A stretch of 64,000 nt of DNA from Antedon mediterranea (Eukaryota > Echinodermata > Crinoidea > Comatulida > Antedonidae), in contig NC_092673.1 of assembly GCF_964355755.1 (NCBI RefSeq), forward strand, positions 1,741,001-1,805,000, read 5' to 3'. The notes beneath the pieces are model-generated. The model was not told the origin of the DNA and ran no database searches. It worked only from the letters and a program-made list of their open reading frames with translations. Below are positions 39,366 through 51,511 of this stretch, one piece after another; the stretch's first letter is position 1, and each line of letters starts with the position of its first letter. Both the position numbers and the translations under genes were made by a program.

Positions 39366-42300
39366 TTAAAATTTAAAAATCAAATCATTGATTCGTTTCA
39401 TCGTCTGTCTTTGATCTTCTTCAGACATTCCTCTGAGCTCAGCCTCTAACCAATCGCAGAATGTGTCGATTGTGTCTTTTGGTTTCTCAGTACCTGCCTG
39501 TGTACAGACACATCCTGGAAATAAGGAAAAACCTTTAGTGATGAAAAGAAACTTAGATCCTTCCAAACGTAATTTTATTCATAGTTTACTTGTTTTGTTA
39601 ACCGTCCTCATTATTTAAACCATCAGGCATTTGATCTGATGTTAATAATCTGTTAATGTGTTTTAAAACATGTTGATATGATCAGTGAACCTAGTAGGCC
39701 TATGACTATTTCTTACCTCCTGCAGGTTGAGTTGTCGGCTTGTTTGCGTCGGTTTGAATTACTATATTTTGGGAAAATGTTCCATACCCGTAGACGTTCA
39801 TTGCTGCTACCTACAATGCAAGTTTGGATACTAAAACATTTGTACGGAAGTTATGTCTACGACGTTAAATTGCAGGCTTTCGAAACAAGCTTAGTGGTTT
39901 CATTTTTTTAGATTCGTTATATATACGCTTGGTTGGGAGTAGACGCGACGCAATCGAGTTGACAAATGACAACCGACAGTTTAAATACGCCATTGGCTGT
40001 GATTGGTCAAATCACTTAATAAGTTGCGTTTTACAATACAAAACACTTACCTTCACATTGTATTCAGTCTCTGGATTGATGTTATCGTCAATATTTATAT
40101 ATGTATTATTTGTATGAAATTGACTGATTTCAAACAAATTGGAAGTGATTCGGACTTGGTACCCAATGACGTCACACAGAATTGCATCTTCTGGTGGACT
40201 CCAGTTAATAGTGACGGATGATGCAGTTGTGCTGATCGAGGTTATGTTTGGAGCTCCCGGACCTAAAATATTTTAGAAACTTATATTTTATTTTTTTATT
40301 ATTTATTATTAAAACATTTATATTTGGTAATCCACAGTGATTAAGCCTGCAAAAATCTTGGAAGGTGCTATTATTAAAAATTATTTAAAATAACTAATTT
40401 TGTTTACTTAAAAGACATTTTGATTCAAGACATTGTAAGTGACTCACAGACTGAAGTGTATTATTTATAAATACATAGAGTGAAACTTCATATTATTAAG
40501 TTGGAAATAAAGATAATCACATTACACTATTAAAATACTTACAAAGAATATTTTTCACATTATTTATTTTATTGCAGGTCCGTAATAAGTGCTTTATTTG
40601 ATTTACCTAAGGGTTGTATTTTTAGGCGTTCTCCCCAATCTCCTGCAATATCTCTATTGTTAACAACTCTGGCATACACGTCATAGGGAACACATTTTGA
40701 TGTTATACTTATATCTCTGTTTGTTGTGTTGAGGATCTGTACGGCTCTATCGTATGTACTCAATCTCAATTGATATCGAAGTATGTCATTACACTGAATT
40801 CGCTCATATGCATCGGATACACTCTTTCATAGAAAAAAATTGGACAATATTAGAACACAGTTTAACAAGCATTGTGCCAACCTTCTCCCAACACTCTCAC
40901 TCCTGAGGACGATCAAAGCATAATTAATCGAAACGTCGATCAACAGTTCTTTTCCGAACTAATACACGTGCTGTACCGTAAACTTTATAGGCCTATCAAC
41001 ATTTGATTTCGCCATGCAAACCTTCAAACAGTACCATCCTGCTATTAAAAACCTTTTTTAACATTATTTTTATAGATCGGAAGGTTTTCAATGCTCATTT
41101 TGTATCAAAAACAACGAAGTGTTCCTTTCGGGAAGTAAATAAGGTCACAAAAAGGTAAGATATTTTGTAACATTCAATATAATCGGAAGTGAACAATAAT
41201 TACCTGTATTTCTAAGTAAATATAATGGTCTTCTGCTGCTTTCAATGTTACGGTTGGCGCGTCTAGAGGTCCTTTTTAAAAGAAATTAAAATAATGGAAA
41301 ATGATAAGAATACAGTAACAAGTTAACAAAACAAATGTTATAATAATTTGGATTGCTCCCTTCTTCAACCAATAATGTAATTCATGTGTAGAATACATTA
41401 TATCAACAATCACGGTACGTCAGTGGCCTATCGTCAGTCAGTCAAAGTCAGTTTATCACAAACTCTGTACATAGAAAAGAAAAGATAACTAAATGTTCTG
41501 AAATGATATATTTGGTAAAAAATAACTAAGATTATATACAATATACTAGAAATGGGAGTTAAAAAGGTATAAATAAAAATTGATTAAAAGCAGAAAACAT
41601 GATAGCCCTTTCCCCTCTTACTTGAACACTTCATGTCTGCATACCCATGAGGACTTGGCGGACCAACCGTCTCAATACCCGCCACCAATCTGCTGTGCTG
41701 AGCATAGAATTCAACATTAGACGCTGGTAAAATGTTATCAATGGTTATAAAGCTGTCACTGTCCGTTAAAGTAACTGAAGTAAATGTATCCAACGATGAT
41801 GTTTTATACCATACTCTTGTTGTAAGGATAGTTCCTGTCCCGTAGTCTTCACCTGGTACCCAAGAAGCGTCTATTGTCAATGTAGTTAGCGTTGAGGTGA
41901 CGATAGTCGGGGCGACGCTACGATATGGTAAAGCTACAAAAATAATAGGCTAAATTATTATGGTATTTATAATAATATAATATTTTTTATTTATGTCTTA
42001 CGCAATGTGGCCAAGGATTACCAACAGTGAATGAATCACTGTCCTATCAGATAGGTGTTAATCCCCCTGTTACAGGGGCTATTTTGTGAACCAGTATACC
42101 GGGGTAACCCCTACTCTTCTCGAATAATGAACTGGGTTCTTTTAAAGTGCGCACAGGTTATAACTGTGTACACTTGACCTAAGGTTTATAGTCCTTATCC
42201 TGTTCCACCACCAGAACTAGGAACGAGAACCCTTAGCCGATGTTGTCGGCTCTTTAGGTAGGGCCTACGGTAAACGGCGCCCCTGCCTTTACCACTCGGC

Positions 42301-45037
42301 CATTTGACTCGCTCTTATATATATAATAATTTACATCGGTTTATACTAGCAAACAGCCATAATAAATTAAATATACCTATACTACAATCATGGCCAGCCC
42401 ATGCCTCGTGACAGCCGACGTCACAGCTCCCATCCGTGTTACAATTACCATCATCCTTACAATGACACGGATAGTTACATAATATGCCAAACATACCATG
42501 TGTGCATCGAGACAAAACGGTTTCTTAAAAATAAAAACGTATTTTAAAGTGCATTGTGATATTAGTCCTACATATCAACATGGACAACATACGATAGATA
42601 TTTGTAATGTAATTTAACAGAATTACCACAATACAGTAACCAAGCAATAAATCGATTTCTTACTTTGGCATCCGGGTCCTTCGTAACCCTCTAAACATGT
42701 CGCATTTTCCCGGCATCCCCTACTATTGTCACAATCTTGTGGTTCGCAATAACAAGTTTGAAGACAATTTATTCCATAGTTCATTCCATAACACTCTATT
42801 GGACAATAAATGCATTTTTCAATCAAGGTAGAGTGGTTGAAAATAATACATGTAACGGTCAACTCGGACAGCGTCGTACGACGAGACCCGACGTCGGCAT
42901 AAACTAAAACATGTTTAATGTTCTCCCAACGACCTAAAAACTACGCCCGACCCTATCGCAAGACGACTCGTCTCGTGGGAATTCAACGTCGGGCCTCGTC
43001 GTACGATTCTGTCTGATTTAGCCTTTAGCAAATCAAAGTTAATCTATCTGGGAATACGAATACAGTCAGCAATCAATAAAATAAAATAGTTTAATTTACC
43101 TGTATAGCAATCGTTTCCGGTATACCCACGATAACAGGAACAGCCTACTGGATCTGGAGGACAAAAAGTCGTCCCTAAACATGTTGGATTACTGCTGCTA
43201 CAATTCATTTCACAATATCGACCCCAGTTACTTGACTCACAACCTACCAAAGTAAAGATTTAATTCATGTTGAAGGAATTATTTAAAACTATAACAAAAA
43301 TACTTTCTCCAGAGCGGGTATCTCTCACCAATCCACCCTATACTCCAGTAATTTAATATCTTTTTAGTACAACCCTGGTCATTTTGATACTCCATTAAGC
43401 CTATATAAAAGAAATTGCATTTTATTTGTCGGGCATTTGTATGATTTGTTTTATTTTTTTGAATGCACCTTGAGCACTCTTGAGTGGTATGTGCGCTATA
43501 AAAATCCTGTTATTATTATTGTTATTATTATTAGTGTTATTATTATTATTATTATATCCTATCATGTGGCCGATAAGCATTTCAAATGCAAAATATAAAT
43601 TTGTATGAATCACATACCACCGATGTAAAATAAAGCAATCTTACCCTTTTCACAATGTTCTCCCATAAACCCTACTGGGCAAACACATACACCCGTCTTA
43701 TCGTCACAAACTCCTCCATTGTAGCATACTGGACAGTCTTCCTCACAACCAGGGGGATTCCATTTTGGTGAAGGGCATTCTGAGTAAGATATGTAAAAGG
43801 TTTACCTTTTTTGTATTCTTTTTCAACCATTGAACCGATTAGGATTATTCATTGGTCATGTAATATTTCTAATACAGATAATTGATGATTTGATATTTGT
43901 ATTTACCTCTTACTATTAGTCTCATTATACCACCTCGCGTATACTCGTCAAACAAATAACATTGATACACCCCGTCATCTTTAGCACGTACATTATCAAC
44001 CGTAACGGTCTTTAAACGACGCCACTCCATAATTTCTGGACCATAATTATGTATCCAATGAAAATCCCAGGTACTCGAACTTCCTCTGTCGAGATTGATA
44101 GTGGCAGATTCACCAACACCGACCGTCAGTGTTCGGTACTCCGTTGTAACAGAACCTTTGGAAATAGATTGTATAATTATGAATAACCAAAACCTTAAGT
44201 AATACACATTATGTGTATTGGCCTATGAAATGTGTAATCATTTTATTCGTTTAATCGTATGTTGTTTAGAGTTCTAACAAAAATGAATTAAACTCACCTA
44301 GATATCTTGTGACGACAACTGCTGATCGAGTAATGACGTCGTTTTTAGACACCTCGAAAGTAAAGACACCAACATCTTGTTCTCTGGACAGATCTTTAAC
44401 ACCAAGATACATAAAGTCTTCATCAACAGAGTAAATAATACTGCCGGGCGGCGGTAAAACTCTGTCATCCGGCAAATCTATTGACAATTGGTTCAAATCC
44501 CCTGGGGTTTGGTTCAAATCCCCTGAATGGCCAGTGTCAGCCCAACTGATGTTTTTCTTCTCATCTTTATACAACCTGCCAATGCTAACATCTGTAGTCA
44601 TGCTGTTCTTTCCTATATACCCACGGAAATAGTTTTTCTCGGGTCCGCGTGCGAGAGCTCTTGCCACTATGGTAATATCTAAAAAATCTGAAAAATAAGA
44701 TAACTTTATTCGTCCACAAATGGAAATTATGATTGCCTCACACACGCAGCAGTTACAGAAAACAACAGTATTAATTACGGTGTATATAATATGTGATTGT
44801 CACCCAAACAAATTTAATTTTTGGAAAAATATAATGAAATGTGTCGTGGTTCACTATTCGTTTACATAATATTCAAAACAACCAGCGGGAGGTTTCTCTA
44901 TTTCACTCCAAAAAAAAAGCATTATATAGTGAATGAAAATGTTACTTAAATAACTATATATGTATAGTCTTACCTGAAGAGGGCTTTACTGCTGTAAGGA
45001 AACAGAAAACCACGACAATCCTAAATATAACCAACAT
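39366..45037 (-). CDS. Tie-like ectodomain protein A (secreted, kinase-less)
   Basis: Thirteen exons, 770 aa, frame continuous. In coding order: 44974-45037, 44298-44687, 43907-44155, 43645-43779, 43100-43243, 42664-42795, 42377-42523, 41622-41933, 41204-41271, 40607-40823, 40051-40262, 39717-39810 and 39366-39514. Order: signal peptide (1-21), Ig1-like (22-151, begins LDITIVARA), Ig2-like (152-234, ends RLIVRG), four EGF modules (235-420; the second has [10 protein letters not shown] as in Tie receptors), then FN3-1, FN3-2 and FN3-4 (421-721). The FN3-3 exon found in genes B, C and D is absent between 40263 and 40606. The C-terminus (722-770) has no membrane span and ends NDLIFKF. Family: ectodomain of Tie angiopoietin receptors, without kinase. 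An upstream ATG at 45046 opens a short overlapping frame. Ligand and function are unknown. Confidence 0.86.
39940..40020 (-). mobile_element. MITE family 2 fragment in gene A intron
   Basis: Contains GACGCGACGCAATCGAGTTG and GTGATTGGTCAAATCACTTA, shared with 13050-13203 and 13990-14065. It lies directly 3' of the FN3-4 exon. Confidence 0.4.
42003..42312 (-). mobile_element. tRNA-derived SINE in gene A intron 7
   Basis: Read on the - strand, the element begins near an RNA polymerase III A-box, TGGCCGAGTGG (42292-42302, an exact Ser/Leu-tRNA-type match), followed about 60 nt later by a weakened B-box, GGTTCTCGTTCC (about 42222-42233). The body continues to about 42003 with short inverted GGGGTAACCCC-like and CCCCTGTTACAGGGG segments. 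It lies wholly in the intron between the EGF4 and FN3-1 exons. A functional tRNA is excluded by the long divergent body. Confidence 0.6.
42865..43018. mobile_element. Small CpG-rich inverted-repeat element in gene A intron
   Basis: Ends are imperfect inverted repeats of about 35 bp: left CGTCGTACGACGAGACCCGA, right CGTCGGGCCTCGTCGTACGA. It is markedly GC-rich against AT-rich intron DNA. Size and structure fit a MITE; the family is unknown. Confidence 0.6.
43405..43556 (+). mobile_element. SINE/LINE-type 3' tail ending in (ATT)n, copy 1
   Basis: AAAGAAATTGCATTTTATTT, then GCACCTTGAGCACTCTTGAG, TGGTATGTGCGCTATAAAAA and an (ATT)n tract. A second copy lies at 52852-52978 in gene C. The GCGCTATAAAAAT plus (ATT)n ending is typical of retroposon 3' ends in marine invertebrates. 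Confidence 0.55.
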
Positions 45038-45076
45038 TCTGGTGCATGGATTCTTAGTAGTGTGAACTTGTCTACT

Positions 45077-45400
45077 CTACTTCCCAACGATATTAAGTTG
45101 GTTTTGGTAATTACTTGCTTTTTTATTATGCAAGATACCTTCATTGGCCCATAGAGGATTTCCTTTAGTATCGACACAACTTGGTACCTATTGTTATCCT
45201 TCTATTTCCTTTGCCAGGGGCGTGTGGGAAAGAGCTCGGTACCGATGTCATTTTATGGCAATCACGTGATCAATTATGTACAGGGTATCAAGGTGAACGC
45301 ATGCGCACAAACCAGACAAAAGTACATTTCCTGACACGACCCTGCTAAATGATAAACCATTTGTACCAAGATGTTCCAATGCACCTGGATCCTTATTAAA
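45077..45400 (-). promoter_or_regulatory. Conserved upstream module of gene A
   Basis: Shared with 50991-51340 (gene B) and 56624-56960 (gene C). Conserved items: GTAATTACTTG, TATCGACACAACTTGGTACC, an Ets-like TTTCCTTT next to a GC/KLF-type AGGGGCGTGTGGGAA (about 45216-45230), AGAGCTCGGTACC, an E-box CACGTG (45263-45268) and an NRF1-like GCATGCGCAC (45299-45308). Order and spacing are kept in all three copies, which supports a duplicated promoter rather than chance. Confidence 0.6.
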
Positions 45401-45475
45401 GGGATAAATATTTGCTTTACCACCCTGGTTTCTTCTTCATAATGAACTTGTACACTGTTTGTTTTGGTTCTTTTC

Positions 45476-45481
45476 TTTATT
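45476..45481 (-). terminator. Polyadenylation signal of Tie-like gene B
   Basis: AATAAA on the - strand, 79 nt after the gene B stop, inside a 3' UTR block (TACACTGTTTGTTTTGGTTC on the + strand) that is also found after gene C. Confidence 0.6.
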
Positions 45482-45559
45482 AAACCATTGATTTAGTTAA
45501 AAATAATGGTAGCCTACGGTAGGCCTATATAGTACACGGTGTGAGCTAAACTACTCCTA

Positions 45560-48500
45560 TTAAAATTTAAAGATAACATCATTGATTCTTTTCATTAATT
45601 GCCTTTGATCTTCTTCCGACATTTCTCTGAGGTCAGCCTCTAACCCATCGCAGTATGTTCCAATTCTGTCTTCCTCGACCTTATCGACTAGCTCTTCTGA
45701 AAATGAAGCATTATGAGAATCGTAAAATGTTTACTACTTCTGTTAATTGTATTTATCGTTTTAACTAGGCTAGCAGTTATGGTTTGTATGGCTAAGTTAT
45801 AGATGTATCTTACCATTTGCTTCAGATATTTCTTGCTGGTTATTGTCTCCCGGCTGATTTGCCGATTCTTTGTTTTCGACGTCAGTTGTAATCATTATAT
45901 TTGGAGAAAATTCACCAAATCCTTTGATGTTTCTTGCTGCTATCTACAATTCAAATTATATATTATTTTTCATGTTTTGTATGAAATCAACTTATGTTTA
46001 TTTAACATCTATTAGCAGTAATGTTTTTTCCACAAACCTTCACAATGTATTCAGTTCCGGGATTAATGTTTTCTTCAACATGTAAATGCTTATTAGTTGT
46101 AAGTTTGTTGATTGTAAACAAACATGATGTGATAATGACATTGTATTCAATGACGTCACACAAAGTTCGGCCATCTGTTGGACTCCAGTGAATAGTAATT
46201 GAATCTGAAGTTGTGGAGAGTGACGTAATATTTGGGGCTCCCGGATCTACAAATTAAACGAAATGATTTTTTATTTCTTTGTCCTATACTGATAGTTTGT
46301 TTATTTCAACATTAAAAGCAAAATCACAAACGATTGAATAATTTATATGTTATTTTTGGTCCTTATACAATCAGTACAAACTAAATCAATCGTCGATTTT
46401 TCGTAAACTTAGTTAACTTACATGTTGTTGCAGCAACAACGTCTTCCAGAACGACCGTTCCGTTTGAGTTTAAATAAGAACTCCAAACTAAGAAGGTGTA
46501 CGATTCACATGCTTCAATTCCTTCATTCAGTATCACGTGAGTTGCTGTCGTACTCCCCTCTTGTTGTACGATTCCATTTTGCAGCAATTGATAGAAATAT
46601 CGAATATTTTCATACGAAACACAAGATGCAGCCGCCCATCTCATTATAAGTGCTGTTTCATTAGCAGTCGAGTCTTCATTATTTGAAGGTGCTGGTTAAA
46701 AATTGAAGACATTAAGAAATAAACATACGCTTAACATCTAGTATTAATAAAACATATGAAAATATGGTAATATTGGGAGATGGGGGTTGTTGTCGTTTTA
46801 ATTAATTATGTTATGGTTAAAGATACAAGTGCTTTACGATAGAATAGTTACAATGAATTCTTCTTGGTTCCATATAAGGGATAATAATAATACCTATTGC
46901 ATTTACCTAAGGGTGGTATGTGTAAGTGTTCTCCCCAATCTCCAGCAATATCTCTATTGTTGACAATTCTGGCATACACGTTATAGGCAACGCATTTTGA
47001 TGTTATAATTGGTACTTGTCTGTAATAACCGTCCGTTGTGTTGACGATATCGTGTACGGTTCCGTCAATACTCTCGTATCTCACTTGATATCGTAGTATG
47101 TTATTACATTGAATTCGTTCAGGAGCATTAGAGACATTCTAGATAGAAAAGTAGTATAATCCGCAATTGGAAGAATTTTTATATCGATTTTTAACTAAAT
47201 CTGCTACTTTTTAAAAACGTGTATAGATTGGAAGGTTGTCAGGGCTGATACTGTGATAAGAACCTAGCCACGATGCACGTTCGTTTGCCATACTAGAAAT
47301 TAATCATACAGGTAAGGTATTTTTATTTTTAATACCATAATATTAACGAGAGAATTGAACGTACCTGTACTTCTAAGACGATATAATGTGCTTCAATTGC
47401 TTTCAATTCTACGGTTGGCTCGTCTAGAGGTTCTTAATGATATAATATAACATTTAACGTACAAATGATGTAGTTTACAGTCAATATACTGTATAGTTCA
47501 ACGTTTTTATTTATTCATGAGGTCTTTTCTTGTGTTCGATACCCAACTAAACTCACTTGTTGTATGACATATTAAATGATGTAATTAGGAACATACTTTT
47601 AAAATTACATTGACAAAAAAAACAAATGAGAAAAAGAATTGTATATTAGTTTAGAATATAAAGGGAAATTACTGAAAAAATGATAATTCTGTGGGTATCA
47701 GTGGCTGGATCTCAATTAAAATACAAAATAAAATAAGCAAAAAGCTAAATCAAAGTAAAAACAGCCAGATTAGTAGATCTTTCGGGCAACAGTACAAGTG
47801 AGCGTACTTGGACAAAGTAGTAGAATTAATTAGTTTAGAATATAAAAGCATTATAAATTCTTACTTGAACATACGATGAGTGCATAGCCATTTGGGCTTG
47901 GTGGACCATACGTCTCGACACCTGCTACCATTCTGCTGTGTTGCGTGTAGAATACAAGATGAGAATCTGGTGATATGTTATCAATAGTGATAAAGTCATC
48001 GTTGTTTGTCGTATTAACTGAAGTAAATGTATCCGATGATGATGTTTTATATTTATACCAAACTAATGTTGACACAATAGATCCTGTTCCGTAGTCTTCA
48101 CCTTGCACCCAAGAAGCGTCTATTGTTAGCGTGGTTGCAGTGGAGCTGACAACAGTTGGCCCGGTGCTACGGTACGGCAAAGCTTGACCAAGAAAAGACA
48201 ATTGGGACTAATATTACAACCATGATGAAGTAGTCAACTGTAATTGTTTCCAATTTAAGTAATGAACTTAGTTTATATTTCATAAAAGCAAATATTTATT
48301 AAATATACCTATACTGCAATCATGCCCTGCCCATCCATGTAGACACCCAGCATCACAGCTCCCATCAGGATTACATTTCTTATCTTTCTTACAATGACAC
48401 GGGTAGTTACACAACACGCCAAACGTATGGTGTGGACACTCTCGATTCAAAACTATAAAAAATAAATAAAATCCACATTTATATTGTAATACTTTTTATA

Positions 48501-50954
48501 AGGTTTATTATTCTCAAAAATAGAATGAGTCTTACCTTGACATCCGGGTCCTTTGTAACCATTTGTACATGTCGCATTTTCCCGGCATCCCTTACTATTG
48601 TCACAATCCTCTTGCTTGCAATGACAAGTCTGAAGACAATCTGCTCCATATTTTAAGCCACTACACTCTGTTAAAAGGTAATTTTTCAAAGTAAAATTCA
48701 ATTCAATTTTTTTTCAATTCAAAAAGCATTATTCACGTCCAGAATACAAATAGTAACAAAAACAAAATGGCAAGTGATAAATGATGAATGTACTGTGTTA
48801 TGTGATTTTATTCTTTTTCCTATGTAAATGATGACAAATTAACTGACCTGTTTGGCAATCGTTTCCGCTATACCCACGATTGCATGAACAACCAACTGGG
48901 TCAGGAGGACACAACAGCATACCAACACAATGTGGATTACCGCTTTCACATTTCATATCACAATATCGACCCCAATTGCTCGACTCACAAGCTACCAAAA
49001 TAATGGATTGTATTATTAAAGAGTTCACTTGAATAAGATCATTTGAAATGGGAAATAGGCCTACATGTGAGCGATTAGCGTCTGTATGACCACAAATAAT
49101 GCATTTAATGTTGCTTACCTTTTTCACAATGTTCTCCCATAAACCCTGCTGGGCAAACACATACACCCGTCTTATCATCACAAACTCCTCCATTGTAGCA
49201 TACTGGACAGTCCTCCTCGCAACCAGGAGGATTCCATTTTGGTGAAGGGCAATCTAATTATAGTTTACAAGTGGAAAACAGTTAAATTAATTCAATTCTT
49301 TTTTTTTTTTAAGTAAACATTTCCTCCTATCTTTTTAAATATTTCTTACAAAACAGTTTTTTCAAAAAATGTTCCATACTCCTTCATGTCTTACTTTGTT
49401 GGCATGGTATTAAAATACAAAAATGCAAAATATACAGAGTTAAATTCAGTAAAATACAGAGTTAGTCACTATTAAACTATTTGTACTAACCTCTTACTAT
49501 CAATCGCATTATACCTTGACGCCCATTAATACTAAAATAACATTCATACACTCCGCCATCTTTAGCGCGTACATTATAAATGATGATGGTCGATAACCAT
49601 CTCCAACTCGGAACCTGTGGACCATAGTTGTGTCTCCAGCGAAAACTTAAGGGATGGGTAGGACTTCTGTCGAGACTGATATCGACTGTTTCGCCAACAC
49701 CAACAGTCATCGTTCTAGAATCCATTTTAGTGGAAACTGTAGATAGATAGTTTTATGATTGTTATGCTTGTTATTTAATCGGCTTTCTGGTCTTTTGTCT
49801 CATGCGTCTTTTTCAGACTAGTTATAGAAGAGGACTGCCACCAAACAAAACATGTAGTAGGCCTACTAACAGTTCAGAGGATTATTACATTTTCCCAGCG
49901 TTGTCGTCATCCGTTTCATTTGTCTATTGAAGGTGAAACAGTTTATTCATTTATGATATTACCACAATGTATGTTTTTTTAATTTATCATAATTTTACAT
50001 TTTGTAAGGAATTGCTTATAAAAAATGAATGAAAACTTGCCGTAAAACGTGACAACAACAGCTGATCTAGTAATGACGTCATTTTTAGATGCTTTGAAGG
50101 AATATACACCGACCTCCTGTGCTGTTGGTAGACCTTTAACACCGAGATACATAAAGTCTTCATCAACTGAGTAAACCAAACTGCTGGGCGTGTTAAAGAC
50201 TCTATCATCCGGCATATCTATTGATAAATTGCCTGTTTTTTGGTTTAAATCACCAGAATTACCAGTGTCGGCCCAAGTGACGTTTTGCTGGAAATCCTTA
50301 TGCAACATGCCAATGCTAATATCTGTTGTCATGTTACCCTTTCCTATGTATCCACGTACATCGTTCTTACCACCTGGGCCAACCTGTGCTCTTGCCAGGA
50401 TCGTAATGTCCAAAAAATCTGTAAATATGAGAAGAGCTGTGTGTTTTTTTAAAGTAACGCCCTGTCTGCAGGGTTTAACAAGATGAAAGATGACGTGGAA
50501 AATGACCAGTCGCCTTATTTAAATTGTCCAGAACCCACCTGTGTGTTGGCATAGTTATATCATAGTTCATTTTGGCCTATTCCTTTGCATATTCAAAACA
50601 ACTACGAGCAGAATATACTCTGCACTCTGGGTCTACTCAATATTACAATGATGAAAGGAACCGATTTTCTGATAATTTAATTTTGACTTTTTCTACTGCA
50701 GCTGCAGTATTAGTATACAATACTAAAACCAACATACCAAAGTATGAAGTAAACGGAAGTGTGGAAATGATTGAGTTGGAATTGCATACCAGATTGGTAC
50801 CATATTGCAACGACAAAAACTCTTCTTTGACTAAATTCTTGTTCACACGAAAAAGTGATTGAAATTTTAACTAATAATAAATCTTACCTGAAGATGTTTG
50901 TACTGTTGTAAGAAAACAGTACAAAATCGGCACAATTTTGAATGTAGCAAGCAT
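45560..50954 (-). CDS. Tie-like ectodomain protein B (secreted, kinase-less)
   Basis: Fourteen exons, 869 aa, frame continuous. In coding order: 50888-50954, 50041-50418, 49491-49736, 49119-49253, 48848-48991, 48536-48667, 48309-48452, 47865-48182, 47365-47432, 46907-47138, 46422-46691, 46038-46246, 45814-45943 and 45560-45696. This is the full domain set: signal peptide (1-22), Ig1-like (23-148), Ig2-like (149-230, ends RLIVRG), EGF1-4 (231-415), four FN3 modules (416-521, 522-621, 622-711, 712-824) and a C-terminal tail (825-869) ending NDVIFKF. The tail is charged, with no hydrophobic span, so the protein should be secreted. The intron after the Ig1 exon starts with GC (TACG then GCAAGT), whereas genes A, C and D have GT there. 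Closest to gene C overall; the FN3-3 exon is closest to gene D. Confidence 0.87.
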
Positions 50955-50990
50955 TCTGATACCAAATTCTGCTGTAGTGATGTTGTTTTA

Positions 50991-51340
50991 ACTACTTATC
51001 AATGATTTTAAGTTGGTTTTAGTAATTACTTGCTCTTTTATGAACGAAGATCCATTATGCCTTGAGTGACACATGATGATTTCCTTTATTATCGACACAG
51101 CTTGGTACCTATTGTTATCCCTTTACTTCCTTTACCAGGGGCGTGTCGGAATGAGCTCGGCACCGATGTCATTTCTCTATCCATTATTGATGTCACGTGA
51201 TCACTGAGCAGGTTATCAAGGTAACGCATGCGCACAAACTAGGTAATGCCAAAGTAAATTTCCTTGCATGACCCTAATAAATGAAGTATACGGATAACAA
51301 TTGGTACCAAGATGTTCCAATATACTTTGATCTTGATTAA
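50991..51340 (-). promoter_or_regulatory. Conserved upstream module of gene B
   Basis: Same ordered motifs as at gene A: GTAATTACTTG, TATCGACACAGCTTGGTACC, AGGGGCGTGTCGG, GAGCTCGGCACCGATGTCAT, E-box CACGTG (51194-51199) and GCATGCGCAC (51226-51235). Confidence 0.6.
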
Positions 51341-51427
51341 AGTGATGCTTTACCAGCCTGCTTTCATCTTACGTAGAACACCCATGTTTAATAATGAAAT
51401 TGTACACTGTTTGTTTTGGTTCTTTTC

Positions 51428-51433
51428 TTTATT
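51428..51433 (-). terminator. Polyadenylation signal of Tie-like gene C
   Basis: AATAAA on the - strand, 79 nt after the gene C stop, the same distance and sequence context as in gene B. Confidence 0.6.
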
Positions 51434-51511
51434 AAATCAATTGATTTAGTACAAATGTTGGTAGACCTAACTATTTATTTGAAAATGTATGAGTTTTATC
51501 AAAACTACTTA

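Noticed and set aside
42219-42302. Functional tRNA gene on the - strand
   Set aside because: The A-box is good, but the B-box is degenerate and no cloverleaf can be closed; treated as a SINE head.
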